Below are positions 1 through 7,944 of a stretch of DNA of 44,959 nt, piece by piece; the stretch's first letter is position 1; each line of letters begins with the position of its first letter. Location of the stretch: contig JAIEQI010000092.1 in NCBI GenBank assembly GCA_019747875.1, forward strand, positions 1 to 44,959, written 5' to 3'. Origin of the DNA: Candidatus Obscuribacterales bacterium. Its GTDB lineage: Bacteria > Cyanobacteriota > Vampirovibrionia > Obscuribacterales > Obscuribacteraceae. Under the pieces are notes generated by a model. The model was not told the origin of the DNA, ran no database searches, and saw only the letters and a program-made list of their open reading frames with translations. Position numbers and translations under genes: made by a program.

Positions 1-161
1 GTTCAAACGAGAATACGCTCTAGTTATAGAGCGAGAACATGTTCAAACGAGAATACGCTCTAGTTATAGAGCGAGAATATGTTCAAACCGAATAATACGC
101 GCTAGTTATAGAGCGAGAACATGTTCAAACGAGAATACGCTCTACTATAGAGCGAGAACAT
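1..161. repeat. Four tandem copies of a ~40-bp palindromic repeat
   Basis: Four head-to-tail units start at about 1, 41, 81 and 123. Each begins GTTCAAAC and contains the hairpin CGCTCTA-GTTA-TAGAGCG or a close variant, followed by GAGAACAT. Units 1 and 2 differ by one base; units 3 and 4 carry small indels. There is no spacer between units. The array touches the window edge, so more copies may lie outside. The TATAGAGCG core resembles the TATGGAGCGC arm of the composite element that follows directly. Confidence 0.9.
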
Positions 162-169
162 GCTCTAAG

Positions 170-290
170 TATGGAGCGCGGGCATCTTGCCCGCCCATAT
201 GCAATTTCTACTATCTACGCCACAGCTTTAGGGAGACTCTAATGCAACGCGCTTCGCGCTTATGGGCGGACGGGACGTCCGCGCTCCATA
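170..290. repeat. Composite palindromic (REP/MITE-like) element, copy 1
   Basis: Two ~30-bp arms in inverted orientation lie at 170-199 and 261-290. The left arm contains the hairpin GCGGGCA-TCT-TGCCCGC and the right arm contains GCGGAC-GGGAC-GTCCGC. The interior, TGCAATTTCTACTATCTACG and onward, is nearly identical to copy 2 (31107-31259), except that copy 2 has roughly 30 extra bases. It contains no coding sequence. The structure fits a non-autonomous repeat of the REP doublet kind; mobility is an inference from the copy similarity. Confidence 0.85.
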
Positions 291-388
291 CTCAGCTGCA
301 GCGCGCTTGTCCGCTCCCAAGCAATTATAGAACGAGACCGTTTCGTTTGCTCTTTTGCTCTGTAGCACCGTATATGGTGTTAGGTGCA

Positions 389-673
389 TCAAGTGGTTTT
401 AGTCAATTGGACTAGGGTGTAACCCTTGATTTCACAGGCATCTGCCGTGGCAATGGAAATGATTTCCATAACTATTCCCTTCTTTGCAAAGTGAGATCGC
501 CTCGTGATGAAAACCATTTTCATTGGCTTTTGATGCGGTTTTCCAAGTTTTGAAAATGATTCCCATAGCCGTAATAAATCTTTTGAGTGGATTTTATCTG
601 CCTGGAGAGTCGCATGAATAGCGGCTTTAGCTCCGGGTAAGTTGATTCTCTTCTCGTTAATTCGGTTTGACAA
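389..673 (-). CDS. Hypothetical small protein (doubtful)
   Basis: This is an open frame of 94 codons that needs a TTG start at 673 and has no visible Shine-Dalgarno. The translation is basic, with no signal peptide or membrane segment, and its composition looks plausible for a protein (LLRLWESFSKLGKPHQKPMK in the middle). I recognise no family. It would be divergent from the His-rich gene starting at 741, leaving 67 bp for two promoters. It could equally be chance. Evidence for it is only length and amino-acid composition. Confidence 0.3.
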   Translation of the reverse strand: MSNRINEKRINLPGAKAAIHATLQADKIHSKDLLRLWESFSKLGKPHQKPMKMVFITRRSHFAKKGIVMEIISIATADACEIKGYTLVQLTKTT

Positions 674-740
674 ACATTCAAAACGTGCAATAAATAGGTA
701 ATGAAAAGCTTTGCTTTCCCAGCCCAGGAGAATTTTTAGA

Positions 741-1085
741 ATGAACTGTCAAACACACGACGAACATAGCCACAAGCATGGATCGGATTGTGGTCATAAA
801 GCCATCAAGCATGGTGATCACGTTGATTACCTGCATGATGGATGTCTGCACCATGTGCATGGTGACCATATTGATGAACATAAGTTAGATGAGGGTGGTG
901 CCAACGCGGCTTCCTGCACCCCAGACCACGCTTGCGGTAGCCATGACACGGCCCACAAGCATGGACCAGGTTGTGGTCATGACGCCGTTCCGCATGGTGA
1001 CCACGTTGACTATTTAGTAAACGGTCACTTGCATAGCCCATGCGGCACGCACTGCGATCACCATGGAGAAGTCTCCAGCAGCTAG
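741..1085 (+). CDS. His/Cys-rich metal-binding protein with a duplicated motif
   Basis: A 114-residue soluble protein very rich in His, Asp, Gly and Cys. The ATG at 741 is chosen over an upstream in-frame start because AGGAG lies ten bases before it. The protein has two imperfect copies of one unit, each reading HKHG-x2-CGH-x-A-x2-HGDHVDYL followed by a His-rich tail (around residues 9-50 and 72-112). Similar HGDHVDYL proteins are found in bacteria, often annotated as zinc-transport or metal-binding proteins, and a role in buffering or delivering Zn, Ni or Cu is the natural guess. No signal peptide is seen, so it is probably cytosolic. A strong terminator at 1171-1197 separates it from terC-like 1474-2238, so the two are independent units. 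Confidence 0.82.
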   Translation: MNCQTHDEHSHKHGSDCGHKAIKHGDHVDYLHDGCLHHVHGDHIDEHKLDEGGANAASCTPDHACGSHDTAHKHGPGCGHDAVPHGDHVDYLVNGHLHSPCGTHCDHHGEVSSS

Positions 1086-1170
1086 ACTAGGGAGCAGGGT
1101 CTGAGGTTGAGAGGGGCAAATAGCCCAGCGAAACTTCGGGATCCAGATCTCAAGGTTCAAAAAGTGTCGA

Positions 1171-1197
1171 GGGAGGTGTTCAATCACCTCCCTTTTT
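1171..1197 (+). terminator. Rho-independent terminator
   Basis: A perfect 8-bp stem GGGAGGTG / CACCTCCC (1171-1178 and 1185-1192) with a six-base loop is followed by TTTTT. It lies 86 bases after the stop of the His-rich gene and ends that transcript. The ~85 bases between stop and hairpin are non-coding and could carry a small RNA, but I see no recognisable family in them. Confidence 0.85.
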
Positions 1198-1200
1198 GCT

Positions 1201-1347
1201 GTCCAAAGATTAGATTTGAAAGTTTGGCTTCCGCATTTTTTCGACTAAATTCGAAAGATTAAACGCCAAGAATTAAGTTGGGAGCGGCAGAGCAAATCCG
1301 CCGAAAATTGGACACGGATCAAGGCTAAGATCTGCTAATCTTTGGAC
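1201..1347. repeat. 13-bp perfect inverted repeat with a 121-bp interior
   Basis: GTCCAAAGATTAG at 1201-1213 is the exact reverse complement of CTAATCTTTGGAC at 1335-1347. The interior has no ORF. It sits just after the terminator at 1197 and just before a possible promoter for the TerC-family gene. It could be a small MITE-like insertion or a structured RNA region. I tested it by eye for the manganese (yybP-ykoY) riboswitch often found before terC-type genes and did not see the conserved core. Confidence 0.6.
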
Positions 1348-1350
1348 TAA

Positions 1351-1380
1351 TTGACATATATGACAAAGCTGGAAATCTAA
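1351..1380 (+). promoter_or_regulatory. Possible sigma70-type promoter for the TerC-family gene
   Basis: A consensus TTGACA at 1351-1356 is followed, 17-18 bases later, by a weak -10 region (AATCTA/ATCTAA around 1374-1380). It lies about 95 bases before the TerC start at 1474. The -35 is perfect and the -10 is poor, so the call is tentative. Confidence 0.35.
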
Positions 1381-1473
1381 GGAACTATTGGCTGTTCGGA
1401 TGGTCTTTATTTACAAGCGCGGTTTTTGGAAATCCCCACACAGCGCGATTAACGAGCAAAAAGAGTTACGACA

Positions 1474-2238
1474 ATGGAACTGTTTTATAACCCTGAAGCG
1501 TGGGCCGCTTTGGCAACGCTGACTTTACTTGAAGTAGTCCTCGGGATCGACAACATAGTCTTTATCTCGATTCTTTCTTCAAAGCTTCCCTCACATCAAC
1601 AAGCTATGGCCAGACTTCTCGGTTTGGGTCTGGCTATGATTTCGCGGATAGCACTTCTTTTCTCAATCGTTTGGGTAATGAGTCTAACCAAGTCCCTGTT
1701 CACGTTTGTTGGACACGATTTCTCTGGACGTGACCTGATCCTGATTTTCGGTGGACTCTTCCTCGTCGCCAAAAGCACGCTTGAAATGCACGAGCGAATC
1801 AATGACGCTAATCACGACGGCAATGTCGTGAAACCGCGATATCCAAACCTGATTGCCATCTTGGTACAGATCGCGATCCTGGACATTGTGTTCTCTCTCG
1901 ACTCGGTGATCACTGCCGTTGGTATGGCCAACGATCTGCCGATCATGGTCGCTGCTGTGGTAATCGCCGTAATCGTGATGATGGTATTCAGCAACTGGAT
2001 CAGCGATTTCATCGACAGAAATCCGACCATCAAAGTACTCGCGTTGTCGTTCCTTTTGTTGATTGGCATGGTGCTAATGGCCGACGGATTTGGACAACAT
2101 ATTCAAAAGGGTTACATCTATTCCGCGATGGCATTCTCGCTTTTCGTTGAGATAATGAACATCAAGATTGGAACTCGCATGCCGAGGCCGGCAGTGGCTC
2201 CAAAGAGCGGGAATGAGATGGCGACAAGCAAAAAGTAA
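1474..2238 (+). CDS. TerC-family integral membrane protein
   Basis: A 254-residue polytopic protein with about seven hydrophobic segments. It carries the two hallmark TerC/YoaE motifs: EVVLGIDNIVFISI in the first helix (about residues 19-32) and DIVFSLDSVITAVGM in the middle (about 136-150). The paired acidic and Asn residues in these helices are thought to bind metal. TerC-family members are linked to tellurite resistance and, in E. coli and Bacillus, to manganese export. Here the substrate is not known; manganese efflux is an inference from the family. No CBS domains follow, so this is the short form. The stop lies only seven bases from the stop of convergent mltG, with no terminator between. 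Confidence 0.93.
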   Translation: MELFYNPEAWAALATLTLLEVVLGIDNIVFISILSSKLPSHQQAMARLLGLGLAMISRIALLFSIVWVMSLTKSLFTFVGHDFSGRDLILIFGGLFLVAKSTLEMHERINDANHDGNVVKPRYPNLIAILVQIAILDIVFSLDSVITAVGMANDLPIMVAAVVIAVIVMMVFSNWISDFIDRNPTIKVLALSFLLLIGMVLMADGFGQHIQKGYIYSAMAFSLFVEIMNIKIGTRMPRPAVAPKSGNEMATSKK

Positions 2239-2245
2239 TTGTGTG

Positions 2246-3322
2246 TTAGTGCTTCTTCACTTGATTCTTCAATTTAGAATCTCGCCGAGATTCCCAGTTG
2301 CGCAACGCTTGCACGCCCCTTTCAAAATCAGATGCATTGGCATAAAAGTTGTGCGTGCCATCGTTCTTATCGGGATCTCTGACGTAGTAGATGTAGTTTG
2401 TGCTCGCTGGATGCAGCGTCGCTTCCATGGATGCTAAGCCAGGTGATCCCACCGGTCCGGGCGGAAGCCCTGTGACCTTTCTAGTATTGTAGGGCGAGTC
2501 TCTGTTCACATCACTCAAATAAACTTTGCCGTCGTTCTTCCACTTCCCAGCTAACTTCGATGCGTAAATAACTGTGCAATCAACGCTTAAGTTGATCTTT
2601 TGTCGCAAACGGTTATAGATAACTGATGCGACAATCGGTCTTTCTTTTGGAAGCTTAGCTTCAGTTTCAATAATTGACGCAATGGTTACTACCTGGTGCG
2701 GCGTCAATCCACGTTCTTTGGCGGGGCGCGCAAGGTTCTGCTTCCAGACTTCGTGGAATCTTTTCACTGAAGCATCGATAACATCTTTAGCAGTCGTTGT
2801 TGAATGCACCGCGTAAGTGTCTGGGAAAAGGTATCCTTCCAGGTTCGGCGCTTTCGGATCCAGGTCTTTTATTGATGTGGTGTCATTCATTAGCGCAAAT
2901 GCGCTTTGTGCTTTTGGCATTTTCAATGCGGGCATAGCGGCGATTGCATTCGCTATGTCCCAGCGTGTCCATCCTTCTATGATGGTGAATTTAAATGGAA
3001 CCAACCCACCAGTCTTGAGGAGACTCAGGACGGCGATGGGCGAAATTGGCGAAGGAAACTGATAGTCGCCGGCTTGAATCAATGGACCTTCTTTCTTGGC
3101 CTTGATGTATAGCTTGAAAAGTGTTTCGTTGTGAATGATGCCAAGCTCTGACAACTTTTGAACGGTGTGTTCGGTCGAACTTCCAATTGGGATGTTGACA
3201 ATCTCTCCTGCCCGCTCGTGTGCTGTAGGGTTGTTGAGTTCAAACCAAGCGTAAGCGCCAACGCCTGCGACAAGCACTAGTCCCAGCAGAAAGATTGATA
3301 GAAGAACCTGGAGAGCCTTCAC
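2246..3322 (-). CDS. mltG: Endolytic murein transglycosylase MltG (YceG-like)
   Basis: A 358-residue inner-membrane enzyme that cuts nascent peptidoglycan glycan strands and so sets strand length. Residues 5-27 form one N-terminal membrane helix, residues about 40-105 look like the LysM-like subdomain, and residues 155-350 are the YceG catalytic domain. The signature VVTIASIIETEA places the catalytic glutamate at about E219, matching E. coli E218, and it is followed by VIYNRL and GLPPGPVGSPG, both typical of the family. Length is normal. The start is GTG at 3322, with GGAAG five bases upstream. It is the last of three minus-strand cell-wall genes, but the gap to the next upstream gene is 152 bp, so they may not share one transcript. 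Confidence 0.95.
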   Translation of the reverse strand: MKALQVLLSIFLLGLVLVAGVGAYAWFELNNPTAHERAGEIVNIPIGSSTEHTVQKLSELGIIHNETLFKLYIKAKKEGPLIQAGDYQFPSPISPIAVLSLLKTGGLVPFKFTIIEGWTRWDIANAIAAMPALKMPKAQSAFALMNDTTSIKDLDPKAPNLEGYLFPDTYAVHSTTTAKDVIDASVKRFHEVWKQNLARPAKERGLTPHQVVTIASIIETEAKLPKERPIVASVIYNRLRQKINLSVDCTVIYASKLAGKWKNDGKVYLSDVNRDSPYNTRKVTGLPPGPVGSPGLASMEATLHPASTNYIYYVRDPDKNDGTHNFYANASDFERGVQALRNWESRRDSKLKNQVKKH

Positions 3323-3474
3323 CTTTGCTTCCTTTCTGCGCAGGCAAGGTTACTACTTGTTGTCACAACGTAGCCTTCATTTTAACCGATCCAAATCTTC
3401 AGTCACCTTGGCATCAGGTTCGATCCGGGGGGCTCCGCTATCTTTGCGTCAGCTTCGATCTTTTAGATTGAGAA

Positions 3475-4329
3475 TTAGCGAGGGTTCGTGAAGTCACTTC
3501 GATGGATCACTTTGCCTCTGAATCTGTTTACTATGTAGACGCGATCGCCTCGATCAACCATGTTGTAGAGCTTCATTATGTCTTTGTTTGAGTGTCGCAC
3601 GCATCCGTGACTTACGCTCTTGCGAATCAGATTTTGTTGATTGGTGCCGTGCAGATTGATTTCAAATTTATTCAAGTATATCGCTGCCACTCCCAATGGA
3701 TTTCGATGCGTCAGGTTATATGGGGGCACGGGCTTTTGCTTCTTGTCTATACTCCTTGGCGGAATCCAGGTCGGAAGTTTTTTCTTCATCGTGACGATGT
3801 ATGGACCTGGTGGAGTCGGGCGATCATAGGTGCCGATTGCATTTGAAATTGTGAGCACACGACAGATTCTCTTACCCTGCAATTGAAGCACATGTGTGAA
3901 GTGCGATCCCTTATCCACGATCACGACGACGGGTTTGCCTTTGTGATATCCGTTGACTGGCATGTAGCCTGTAAGGACATAATGATTTCTGACGAACGGA
4001 GCTTCAGCGGCAGCCTTCTGTTTTGCTTTCTCTCGCGCCTTCTTTTGGGCTATAGCTTTCTTGTGGGCTTCCGTCAATTTCTTGGCTGTACCCTGCTTCT
4101 TAGCCTGTTCATTCTTGTCGTTTTCTCTTTGAGCTTTGGGAAGCGCAGTTGCTATCTTCTTTTTGGCAGGAGCCGCTGATTTCTTTGCGGCGTCTGATTT
4201 ATTTGCACTTTGACTCGTGTTTGCCGATTCGAATGGATTGTGCGTGTTATTCGCCGGATCGGCAGCGAGTGAATTGGTAATGGTGCAAAATGCCATTATT
4301 GCCGCGCAAACTAAACTCTGAAAGCGCAT
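3475..4329 (-). CDS. L,D-transpeptidase (YkuD domain), exported
   Basis: A 284-residue exported enzyme. Residues 1-22 are a signal peptide (cleavage near SLA-ADP). Residues about 35-110 are a Lys/Ala/Gln-rich linker, and residues 115-278 are the YkuD domain. The active site is clear: HGTN with H227 and SHGCVRHS with the nucleophile C243 and R245. Such enzymes form 3-3 cross-links in peptidoglycan or attach proteins to it. GAGGGC lies a few bases before the ATG at 4329. It neighbours MltG and an M23 peptidase, a set for wall growth and remodelling. The long basic linker could hold the catalytic domain against the wall; that is inference. Confidence 0.94.
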   Translation of the reverse strand: MRFQSLVCAAIMAFCTITNSLAADPANNTHNPFESANTSQSANKSDAAKKSAAPAKKKIATALPKAQRENDKNEQAKKQGTAKKLTEAHKKAIAQKKAREKAKQKAAAEAPFVRNHYVLTGYMPVNGYHKGKPVVVIVDKGSHFTHVLQLQGKRICRVLTISNAIGTYDRPTPPGPYIVTMKKKLPTWIPPRSIDKKQKPVPPYNLTHRNPLGVAAIYLNKFEINLHGTNQQNLIRKSVSHGCVRHSNKDIMKLYNMVDRGDRVYIVNRFRGKVIHRSDFTNPR

Positions 4330-4403
4330 ACTCTGCCCTCAATTGAAAATTCTGTCTTGAAGCATTGGCGTCACTTTTTCGCGAAAGTTCCGAGATGGCG
4401 GTT

Positions 4404-5111
4404 CTATTTGTCTGAAAGGACTTCGTATGGATCAACTTCGACTGCATCCCACCACTTTTTGCTTTGGTCTAGAACACCGATGGAAAAGTGCAAATGAGGT
4501 GAGTCCGGAGGGGCATTGCCTGATGTGCCAACATAGCCAATTATTTCTCCGCGCTGCACGGTCTTACCTTCTTCGAGTCCATCGGCATATTTTTCCAAAT
4601 GAGCGTAATAGAACACGAAGCGCTCTGACGGGTCGAAAAGGTATATCGTTATTCCGCCGGCTTTGCTTAAGAAGAGCTTTGCGATTTTTCCTTTTGTGAC
4701 TGCGTGAACCGGGGTGTTTCGTTCAACAACAAAGTCTGCTGCATTGTGCTGATCTTGGCCCCTCTTTTCATAGTACGCGCCCTTTATTCTATTGAGATCA
4801 AAACCATCGATTGGTGAGCGAAGATGCAACGCTTTTAGCGCGGAGTATGCAGCTTTTTTTTCGGCTTCGCTGAGTGTCTTCTCTGGCTCTTTTTTCTTAG
4901 CTTGTTTCGTAGACTGGGGACTCTGTACGCTGCTGCTGTTTGTCGTTTGGAGATGTTGTGTTTTTGGAGACTGAACTGGTGAAGATCTTAGTGTGCTGTC
5001 AGGGCTTGCAGAAACGCCGTCGGCGCAAAGCAATATGCTCAGAGCCAGGAAGAATTTTATATGCAGGTGTTTTTCATTGAAGCTTAGTGCTATAGAAATA
5101 GTTGATACCAT
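4404..5111 (-). CDS. M23-family (LytM-type) metallopeptidase, exported
   Basis: A 235-residue exported protein. Residues 13-36 look like a signal peptide (hydrophobic FFLALSILLC, cleavage near VSA-SPD), followed by a Ser/Gln/Lys-rich spacer to residue 90. The peptidase domain spans about 98-230. All zinc and catalytic residues are visible: H122 and D126 in HNAAD, H171 in YYAHLEKYADG, and H206-x-H208 in HLHF. An active endopeptidase acting on peptidoglycan cross-bridges or cross-links is therefore likely, rather than an inactive activator like EnvC or NlpD. GGAAG is six bases before ATG 5111. The gene lies 74 bp upstream of the L,D-transpeptidase on the same strand. Confidence 0.94.
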   Translation of the reverse strand: MVSTISIALSFNEKHLHIKFFLALSILLCADGVSASPDSTLRSSPVQSPKTQHLQTTNSSSVQSPQSTKQAKKKEPEKTLSEAEKKAAYSALKALHLRSPIDGFDLNRIKGAYYEKRGQDQHNAADFVVERNTPVHAVTKGKIAKLFLSKAGGITIYLFDPSERFVFYYAHLEKYADGLEEGKTVQRGEIIGYVGTSGNAPPDSPHLHFSIGVLDQSKKWWDAVEVDPYEVLSDK

Positions 5112-5177
5112 AAGTGACTTCCGCTAGTTCTTCCTCTATAGGCGGTCATTGCGTCGCCGAAGTTCCGCCAAGGGAGG

Positions 5178-5239
5178 ACGCGGTCACTGAGCCATCTTCC
5201 TCACCTGTTTCGGTGCCGAACTTGGCTTTGTGACCGCGT
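5178..5239. terminator. Structured hairpin between the prepilin operon and the M23 gene
   Basis: A perfect 10-bp inverted repeat, ACGCGGTCAC (5178-5187) and GTGACCGCGT (5230-5239), encloses smaller pairings (AGCC/GGCT and CACC/GGTG). It starts 38 bases past the stop of the PilX-like gene on the minus strand. There is no long U-run in that direction, so it may end the prepilin transcript weakly or protect its 3' end from decay. Confidence 0.45.
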
Positions 5240-5277
5240 TTCTTTCGAAGAACTGTTTGGCTCAGCTACTCTCTGAT

Positions 5278-6684
5278 TTACAGTTCTTGCCAGCTGACAC
5301 ACTTCGACCAGGCAAATTGTGGTGTATTGGTCGTTGTTGTCGTGGTACTTGTCTGGTTCCATTGCAGGATGGTGGTGTTCATCAGGGCTTGATCATAGTG
5401 GACGGCACCACCGCTGCCTCCGCCTGTCATTTGCACATCATTTCCTACGATTGATCCGTAATAATTTGATGATCCGCTTACGTCCACATCAGCATTTGGT
5501 GCATAAATGACACCGCGAAATTCTCCGTTGCCTCCTATGTTTATCAAAGCGCTGCTACCTTTTGCAGCCTCCGTTGTGGACGGGTTGGATGGATTGTAGA
5601 ACAATTGGAAGTTGGCTGGATTTCCACTGTTAGCAAGTCCCTTTATCGTAACTGTTGGGCTTGTACCTTCAACCCATAGCCGTACAGTTCCTGATATCGC
5701 TAACGATCCAAGTATATTTACGGCATTGCCTTTGCTGTCTGCCGTGACGTAATAATCACCACCGGCAAGCGTTAAGGTCGATCCATTTTTTACGTAGAGT
5801 TCAGTCGGTGATATTGACTTTGCGGTACTTGGATGTGATGGTACCGGTGGAAATGTTAGAGGGGCGGCATTATCGATAACCGAGCCACTAACGCTTGTCT
5901 TGCCATTTGAAGCATCCCCTGCGGCAGCCAGGTCGCCTCCGATTGACCCTGATGAAGCATTGCAGGAAGCTGTTCCATTCGCCATTACGTCTGCGTATTG
6001 ATTTTGAAATGTAGTCGGATTGACAGCGACCGTGGAATTGTAGCTATTAGTTGTTATACCGCCTGAACCAGTGAAGTTTCCCGACGCTGCGATGGCTCTG
6101 AACGGCCAGCCCGTTACTGATGTGGTGCTTGTCGTCGTCGTTGTTGTTGGGACGCTGGTATAGTTTGGGCGTAAAATCGCGCGTAATGTTCGCGTGTGTC
6201 CGGTATTCGATCCGGCAATTTGTGACGTTACAGATACTACGCGCCAGCGATTTCCACCACCTGCAACTTGCGCACTCGTGGCAGCTTGTGTAGGGTCGAG
6301 TTCAAATGCATATAGGTAGCTGTTGCTTGGACACGGTGTGTCAGAAATGGTGGCAGTCGCTGCTACGTTGACTCCTCCGAAGTCGCCCAGTGGTGAGCCA
6401 GAGATGCCGCTTTGAGGCAGGTTGACTGTGATTGACCCTCCGGCTGTCGGTGGATTGTAAGCTGCTGCACTTGACCCTCCAGCGGCAATTTGTGCCGTAA
6501 CATAATCAAGCCCTGATTCGGCGGCTTCTCTCAAAGCACTGTCGGTTTTTGTTTTGGTAACACCGTGGAGTGTTGGAATGAGAGTTGAGAACATTGCGCT
6601 CATGATGAGCGTGCCGATTACACCAACGCACAACGCAGTAACTAAAGAAAATCCGTTTTGTGATCTAGTAGTCGAAGTGATCAT
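5278..6684 (-). CDS. PilX-like prepilin-type protein with a C-terminal beta-rich domain
   Basis: A 468-residue exported protein. The N-terminus has a type IV prepilin-like leader: a short basic head, then GFSLVTALCVGVIG with a long hydrophobic helix (about residues 11-37). The conserved glutamate at position 5 of a classical prepilin is absent, as in PilX-like minor pilins. A Thr-rich run (TTTTTTSTTSV) separates the stalk from a large C-terminal domain of short Gly/Asn-rich beta repeats ending in YYGSIVGNDVQMTGGGSGG; I recall this tail from PilX/DUF7305-type proteins. It is the third gene of a tight operon, 17 bp after the PilW-like gene, and AGAGAGG precedes its ATG. It probably sits at the tip or base of a type IV pilus or pseudopilus. 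Confidence 0.85.
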   Translation of the reverse strand: MITSTTRSQNGFSLVTALCVGVIGTLIMSAMFSTLIPTLHGVTKTKTDSALREAAESGLDYVTAQIAAGGSSAAAYNPPTAGGSITVNLPQSGISGSPLGDFGGVNVAATATISDTPCPSNSYLYAFELDPTQAATSAQVAGGGNRWRVVSVTSQIAGSNTGHTRTLRAILRPNYTSVPTTTTTTSTTSVTGWPFRAIAASGNFTGSGGITTNSYNSTVAVNPTTFQNQYADVMANGTASCNASSGSIGGDLAAAGDASNGKTSVSGSVIDNAAPLTFPPVPSHPSTAKSISPTELYVKNGSTLTLAGGDYYVTADSKGNAVNILGSLAISGTVRLWVEGTSPTVTIKGLANSGNPANFQLFYNPSNPSTTEAAKGSSALINIGGNGEFRGVIYAPNADVDVSGSSNYYGSIVGNDVQMTGGGSGGAVHYDQALMNTTILQWNQTSTTTTTTNTPQFAWSKCVSWQEL

Positions 6685-6701
6685 TGTGAAACCTCTCTGT
6701 G

Positions 6702-7388
6702 CTACTGAGTAATGGAATTGTTGTTACGCATGAAGACTTCTGTCTTGTAAGCAAAACTGGAAGACTTCGGATAATTTTGTCCAATGGCGGCCGACGCGTT
6801 ATGCTTGATGATCTCGAGATTGGCGATCACGCCAGTGTAGTTGGAAGCGCTTCCCATGATCACGTTTTGAGGTGTGTCTGGATTGGTGCGATCAACAAAC
6901 TGGAATACTTGAGGTCCGGCTCCCCAGTTTGGTCCGATAATTCCTTTTAGCAAAACAGATGGACCTTGATCTGCATTGATAAAAGGATCGGCGGCGCTGG
7001 GCGGTACATCGACTCCTGAATCCTTTCTCCATGTGAGCATGTATTCGCCAGGCGTTTCTGGATCCGGCAGAATTCGGAAGGTATGTGTTTCGAAAACGTC
7101 TCCAATTGTTGGATCACTGTATGGATAGCCCGCGTCCGAAAACTTCGGACATTGAACAATCAAGTTCATGTTGTTTGATGCGGGGTCAAGAACTCTTCCC
7201 ATTCGAACGATTTTTGTAATGCGATCGATAGATTGTTTTGCAGCATCTATGCTGTCGCATTTGTTTTGAAGCTTCTGCTGTGCTGCCATTGTAGTGGTCA
7301 ACAATCCGAAGACCGCGGTTCCAACAAAGCCCATAATCACAACTGCAATTAGTAGCTCGATTAAACTCGATCCAACACTGTTTCGCAT
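6702..7388 (-). CDS. PilW-like minor prepilin
   Basis: A 228-residue prepilin. The ATG at 7388 is preferred to one at 7415 because AGGAG lies eight bases upstream and because it avoids overlap with the preceding gene, which ends at 7399. The leader is MRNSVG, then cleavage before SSLIELLIAVVIMGFVG, with the classical Glu at +5 and a helix of about 25 residues. The rest (LQNKCDSIDAAKQSIDRITK and onward) resembles PilW/GspJ-type proteins: a helical spine followed by a globular beta domain. It is the middle gene of three; the upstream stop lies 10 bp away. It likely helps prime pilus assembly together with its two neighbours. Confidence 0.88.
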   Translation of the reverse strand: MRNSVGSSLIELLIAVVIMGFVGTAVFGLLTTTMAAQQKLQNKCDSIDAAKQSIDRITKIVRMGRVLDPASNNMNLIVQCPKFSDAGYPYSDPTIGDVFETHTFRILPDPETPGEYMLTWRKDSGVDVPPSAADPFINADQGPSVLLKGIIGPNWGAGPQVFQFVDRTNPDTPQNVIMGSASNYTGVIANLEIIKHNASAAIGQNYPKSSSFAYKTEVFMRNNNSITQ

Positions 7389-7398
7389 TGCAATACTC

Positions 7399-7944
7399 CT
7401 AGTTGTGGATTCCATATTGCGAGATGAGACTGCTTGCGCGCAGCTGCCTGGTCACACCACCAGAGTTCTCTGCGGGCCAACTCACTTCGATTTGAAGCTG
7501 CACCTGGTTGTTACCAATGTTGCTCAACCTTTGCCTGATCGAACCCTGAAAGCGATTGTTTTGTGCAGCTGAGCTTGATCCATAAATCATCAGTGGTCGA
7601 GACAGATAAGCGGGCTGGTCTGAGGCTGCTGTCCCGTATACTGATACGTTGTGCCATGCTCCGTCAGCATTGGCGGGCTGAGACAGGGCTGTGTAACCGG
7701 TATCTCGTGCCGTATCAATTAGTTCCTGGGCCAAATTTGCAGCGATTACTTGGTTTTGTGACGCACCAGTTTGCATGTATGTTTTTGCAAGTGCGTCGGT
7801 AATTGCCGCCATAAAAATTGAAAGGATGAAAATCGTAACTAGTAATTCAACAAGCTGAAAGCCTGCATCCCCTCTGAAGACAATTCCGTGGGCGCGTTTG
7901 ACTATACATGCCTTTTTCGGCATGTATTGAATTCTTAGATACAT
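7399..7944 (-). CDS. PilV-like minor prepilin
   Basis: A 181-residue prepilin and the first gene of the three-gene prepilin operon. A basic leader of about 27 residues ends at Gly before FQLVELLVTIFILSIFMAAI, with the Glu at +5 that peptidase/methylase PilD expects. The C-terminal part is a small globular domain with no cysteines for a disulfide loop. The Shine-Dalgarno AGGAGG sits five bases before ATG 7944 and is the best in the window. The leader is longer than usual (family leaders are typically 6-25 residues), so an internal start is possible, for example the ATG at residue 8. No pilus assembly genes are in this window. Confidence 0.88.
   Translation of the reverse strand: MYLRIQYMPKKACIVKRAHGIVFRGDAGFQLVELLVTIFILSIFMAAITDALAKTYMQTGASQNQVIAANLAQELIDTARDTGYTALSQPANADGAWHNVSVYGTAASDQPAYLSRPLMIYGSSSAAQNNRFQGSIRQRLSNIGNNQVQLQIEVSWPAENSGGVTRQLRASSLISQYGIHN

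Noticed and set aside
1..161. Possible CRISPR array
   Set aside because: The units are directly adjacent with no spacers, they are 39-42 bp with small indels, and there are no cas genes in the window.
678..1041. Minus-strand open frames opposite the His-rich gene
   Set aside because: They mirror the HG/HD codons of the plus-strand gene; they lack ribosome sites, while the plus-strand gene has AGGAG and a clear duplicated motif.
1198..1473. Manganese (yybP-ykoY) riboswitch before the TerC-family gene
   Set aside because: The expected GGGGAGUA and CUGAGAGG-type core is not visible. An Rfam covariance scan would decide.
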